Shown here: positions 62,864 to 64,000 of the stretch, in pieces | How positions within the stretch are numbered: position 1 is the stretch's first letter | Layout of the letters: each line of letters begins with the position of its first letter | Assembly (NCBI GenBank): GCA_023957835.1 | Contig: JAMLGP010000001.1 | Coordinates: 1,295,575-1,359,574, forward strand | Origin: Homoserinimonas sp. | GTDB taxonomy: Bacteria > Actinomycetota > Actinomycetes > Actinomycetales > Microbacteriaceae | Length of the DNA: 64,000 bases | Reading direction: 5' to 3' | The notes under the pieces: model-generated | Told to the model about the DNA's origin: nothing | Database searches by the model: none | What the model saw: the letters and a program-made list of their open reading frames with translations, nothing else | Position numbers and translations under genes: made by a program

Positions 62864-62887
62864 AAATTAGCCCACTCGGGGTAGCCT
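62864..62887. promoter_or_regulatory. Divergent leaderless -10 elements of thiL and the DUF3515 gene
   Basis: TAATTT (62869-62864, minus) ends six bases before the thiL ATG. TAGCCT (62882-62887, plus) ends seven bases before the DUF3515 ATG. Thirty-seven bases separate the two starts. Confidence 0.55.
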
Positions 62888-62894
62888 GAAATCG

Positions 62895-63434
62895 ATGCGA
62901 AACTTCCGGCCGCTATTGGCTCTTCCTCTGGTTCTGCTCGGTCTGTCCGGCTGCACGCCGATCGTTCCTTTGGATCCCGCGCCTGACGCAAACAACCCGA
63001 AGTGCGCGGACGTCATAGTGCGGCTGCCGGATGTGATTCTGGATGCCGACAAGCAGGACTTAGGATCAGACCCGGCCGGGGAATGGCTCAAGCGGGAAAC
63101 CGATGCTCAGGCGACTGGAGCGTGGGGGAATCCGACTTCCATTCTGCTGCGCTGCGGAGTCGCAGTTCCGGGTCCATCTACTTTGCCCTGCGCGACCGTA
63201 AAGGGAATCGACTGGCTCAGAGACGACAGCGGAGCGCCAAACTACGTGTTTACGACCTTCGGTCGCGACCCTGCAGTTGAAGTCGTCATCGACAGCAGTC
63301 GGGCTTCCGGCACGAACGTCCTCGAAGCTCTAAGTCTGGCGGTAGGCACTATCCCGACTACCGGCGCCTGCACGAATCCGATTGACGTGCTCGACTTGCC
63401 GAGTCCTGAACCCAGTCCAAGTCCGACCGAGTGA
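62895..63434 (+). CDS. DUF3515 lipoprotein
   Basis: This 179-residue protein has a signal peptide with lipobox L-S-G-C (Cys20). The DUF3515 core C-A-D-V-I-V-R-L-P, then A-W-G-N-P-T-S-I-L-L-R-C-G-V and C follows, and the C-terminus is a Pro/Ser repeat. The family is actinobacterial, often next to ddl or thiL, and of unknown function. Confidence 0.92.
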   Translation: MRNFRPLLALPLVLLGLSGCTPIVPLDPAPDANNPKCADVIVRLPDVILDADKQDLGSDPAGEWLKRETDAQATGAWGNPTSILLRCGVAVPGPSTLPCATVKGIDWLRDDSGAPNYVFTTFGRDPAVEVVIDSSRASGTNVLEALSLAVGTIPTTGACTNPIDVLDLPSPEPSPSPTE

Positions 63435-63457
63435 GTCGACCGGCTGAGTCGACCGGC
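63432..63457. repeat. 13 bp perfect tandem duplication
   Basis: TGAGTCGACCGGC is repeated twice without a break. The first copy contains the DUF3515 stop codon. It fills nearly the whole gap between two convergent genes and may be a terminator remnant or slippage product. Confidence 0.7.
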
Positions 63458-63462
63458 AGCTT

Positions 63463-64000
63463 TCAGCGGACGGTTTCGAGGCCCAGTTCGATGAGCTCGG
63501 TGATCAGGCTCTGATAGCTGAATCCGCTCGCGATCCAGCATTTCGGGAACATCGAAATCGGCGTGAAGCCGGGCATGGTGTTGATTTCATTCAATACAAA
63601 TCCGTCGGCAGTCAGGAAGAAATCAACTCTCGCGAGCCCTGAGCCGTCGATTGCATCGAATGCCCTCGCCGCGAGAGTCTGAAGTTCTGCGAGCTCTGCG
63701 GATGTCAGCTCGGTCGGGCAGGCAAGCTCCACTCCGGGCGCATCGAGGTACTTTGCCGCGAAATCATAAAAACCGCCGTCGCTGACGATTACTTCACCCG
63801 CGAGTGAAGCTCTTGTGGGCCCGCCATTGCGGCCGCTGAGCACTCCGCATTCAATTTCACGACCGGAGATCGCCTCTTCAATCAGCACTGTCTTGTCTTC
63901 GGCAAGTGCGGCATCCATTGCGGAATCGAAGTCCTCCCGGCGATCGACCCTGCTGACCCCTACCGAAGACCCCGCCCTGGCCGGCTTCACAAAAGCCGGC
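63463..64000 (-). CDS. ddl: D-alanine-D-alanine ligase, C-terminal part
   Basis: The frame is open to the window end, so the N-terminal half lies outside. The visible ~179 residues are the ATP-grasp part: V-K-P-A-R-A-G-S-S-V-G-V-S, I-E-E-A-I-S-G-R-E-I-E-C-G-V, D-F-A-A-K-Y and R-V-D-F-F. The Mg ligands lie in N-E-I-N-T-M-P-G-F-T. It makes the D-Ala-D-Ala dipeptide of peptidoglycan. Confidence 0.95.
   Translation of the reverse strand, partial: PAFVKPARAGSSVGVSRVDRREDFDSAMDAALAEDKTVLIEEAISGREIECGVLSGRNGGPTRASLAGEVIVSDGGFYDFAAKYLDAPGVELACPTELTSAELAELQTLAARAFDAIDGSGLARVDFFLTADGFVLNEINTMPGFTPISMFPKCWIASGFSYQSLITELIELGLETVR

Noticed and set aside
1..64000. CRISPR array, tRNA or rRNA genes
   Set aside because: No regularly spaced repeats and no tRNA- or rRNA-like segments were seen in the intergenic regions.

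Overview
The window looks like a medium-GC actinobacterial chromosome, most likely Microbacteriaceae, whose first ~8.1 kb is the end of a higher-GC integrated conjugative or mobilizable element. The host assignment rests on gene content and order: yraN-comM, DUF2469-rnhB-lepB-rplS, trmD-rimM-khpA-rpsP, ffh, ftsY, smc, mutM-rnc-rpmF-DUF177, coaD, recG, rsmD, thiL, DUF3515 and ddl. F420 biochemistry is also present: cofE, a putative F420-0 ABC transporter, an F420-dependent glucose-6-phosphate dehydrogenase and three other LLM-family enzymes. I found no rRNA, tRNA or CRISPR array, and no gene-free stretch longer than 300 bases.

Region 1 (1-8140) is the mobile element. It carries a cell-wall-anchored Ig-repeat surface protein cut by the window edge, an unknown protein, a VirD4/TraD-type coupling ATPase, a single-stranded DNA-binding protein, a DUF4913 protein and a small ORF. 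A convergent large serine recombinase lies at the junction. The element sits inside comM at the Walker B motif, so the host gene stops making sense after its FLDE residues. The other half of comM must lie to the left of the window.

Region 2 (8140-20700) holds yraN, a cupin/FAD oxidoreductase pair and housekeeping translation and secretion genes, then an F420-type LLM enzyme and an ArsB/NhaD-like transporter with a KhtT-like regulatory partner. Region 3 (21200-38450) has a two-component system, ffh, membrane proteins, a gamma carbonic anhydrase, ftsY, an MFS transporter, smc, a double GNAT protein, two toxin-antitoxin modules, and mutM-rnc-rpmF-DUF177.

Region 4 (38490-46263) has a reductive-pyrimidine or hydantoin catabolic operon (ureidopropionase-type amidohydrolase, dihydropyrimidinase, LLM oxidoreductase, class III aminotransferase). 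It is divergent from the putative F420-0 ABC transporter. Region 5 (46296-52833) is a DUF58-transglutaminase-MoxR operon divergent from a DUF2207 protein. Region 6 (52852-64000) has cofE with an LLM enzyme, copper efflux genes behind a CsoR-like operator, fgd, coaD, recG/rsmD, thiL, DUF3515 and a partial ddl.

Two sequence-level themes stand out. About twenty host genes have a TANNNT hexamer ending five to nine bases (usually six) before the start codon and no good ribosome binding site, which points to widespread leaderless transcription. The recG/rsmD pair shows this in its most compact form. In addition, rimM has no ATG, GTG or TTG that would include its conserved N-terminus, and an ATT start is the best fit.
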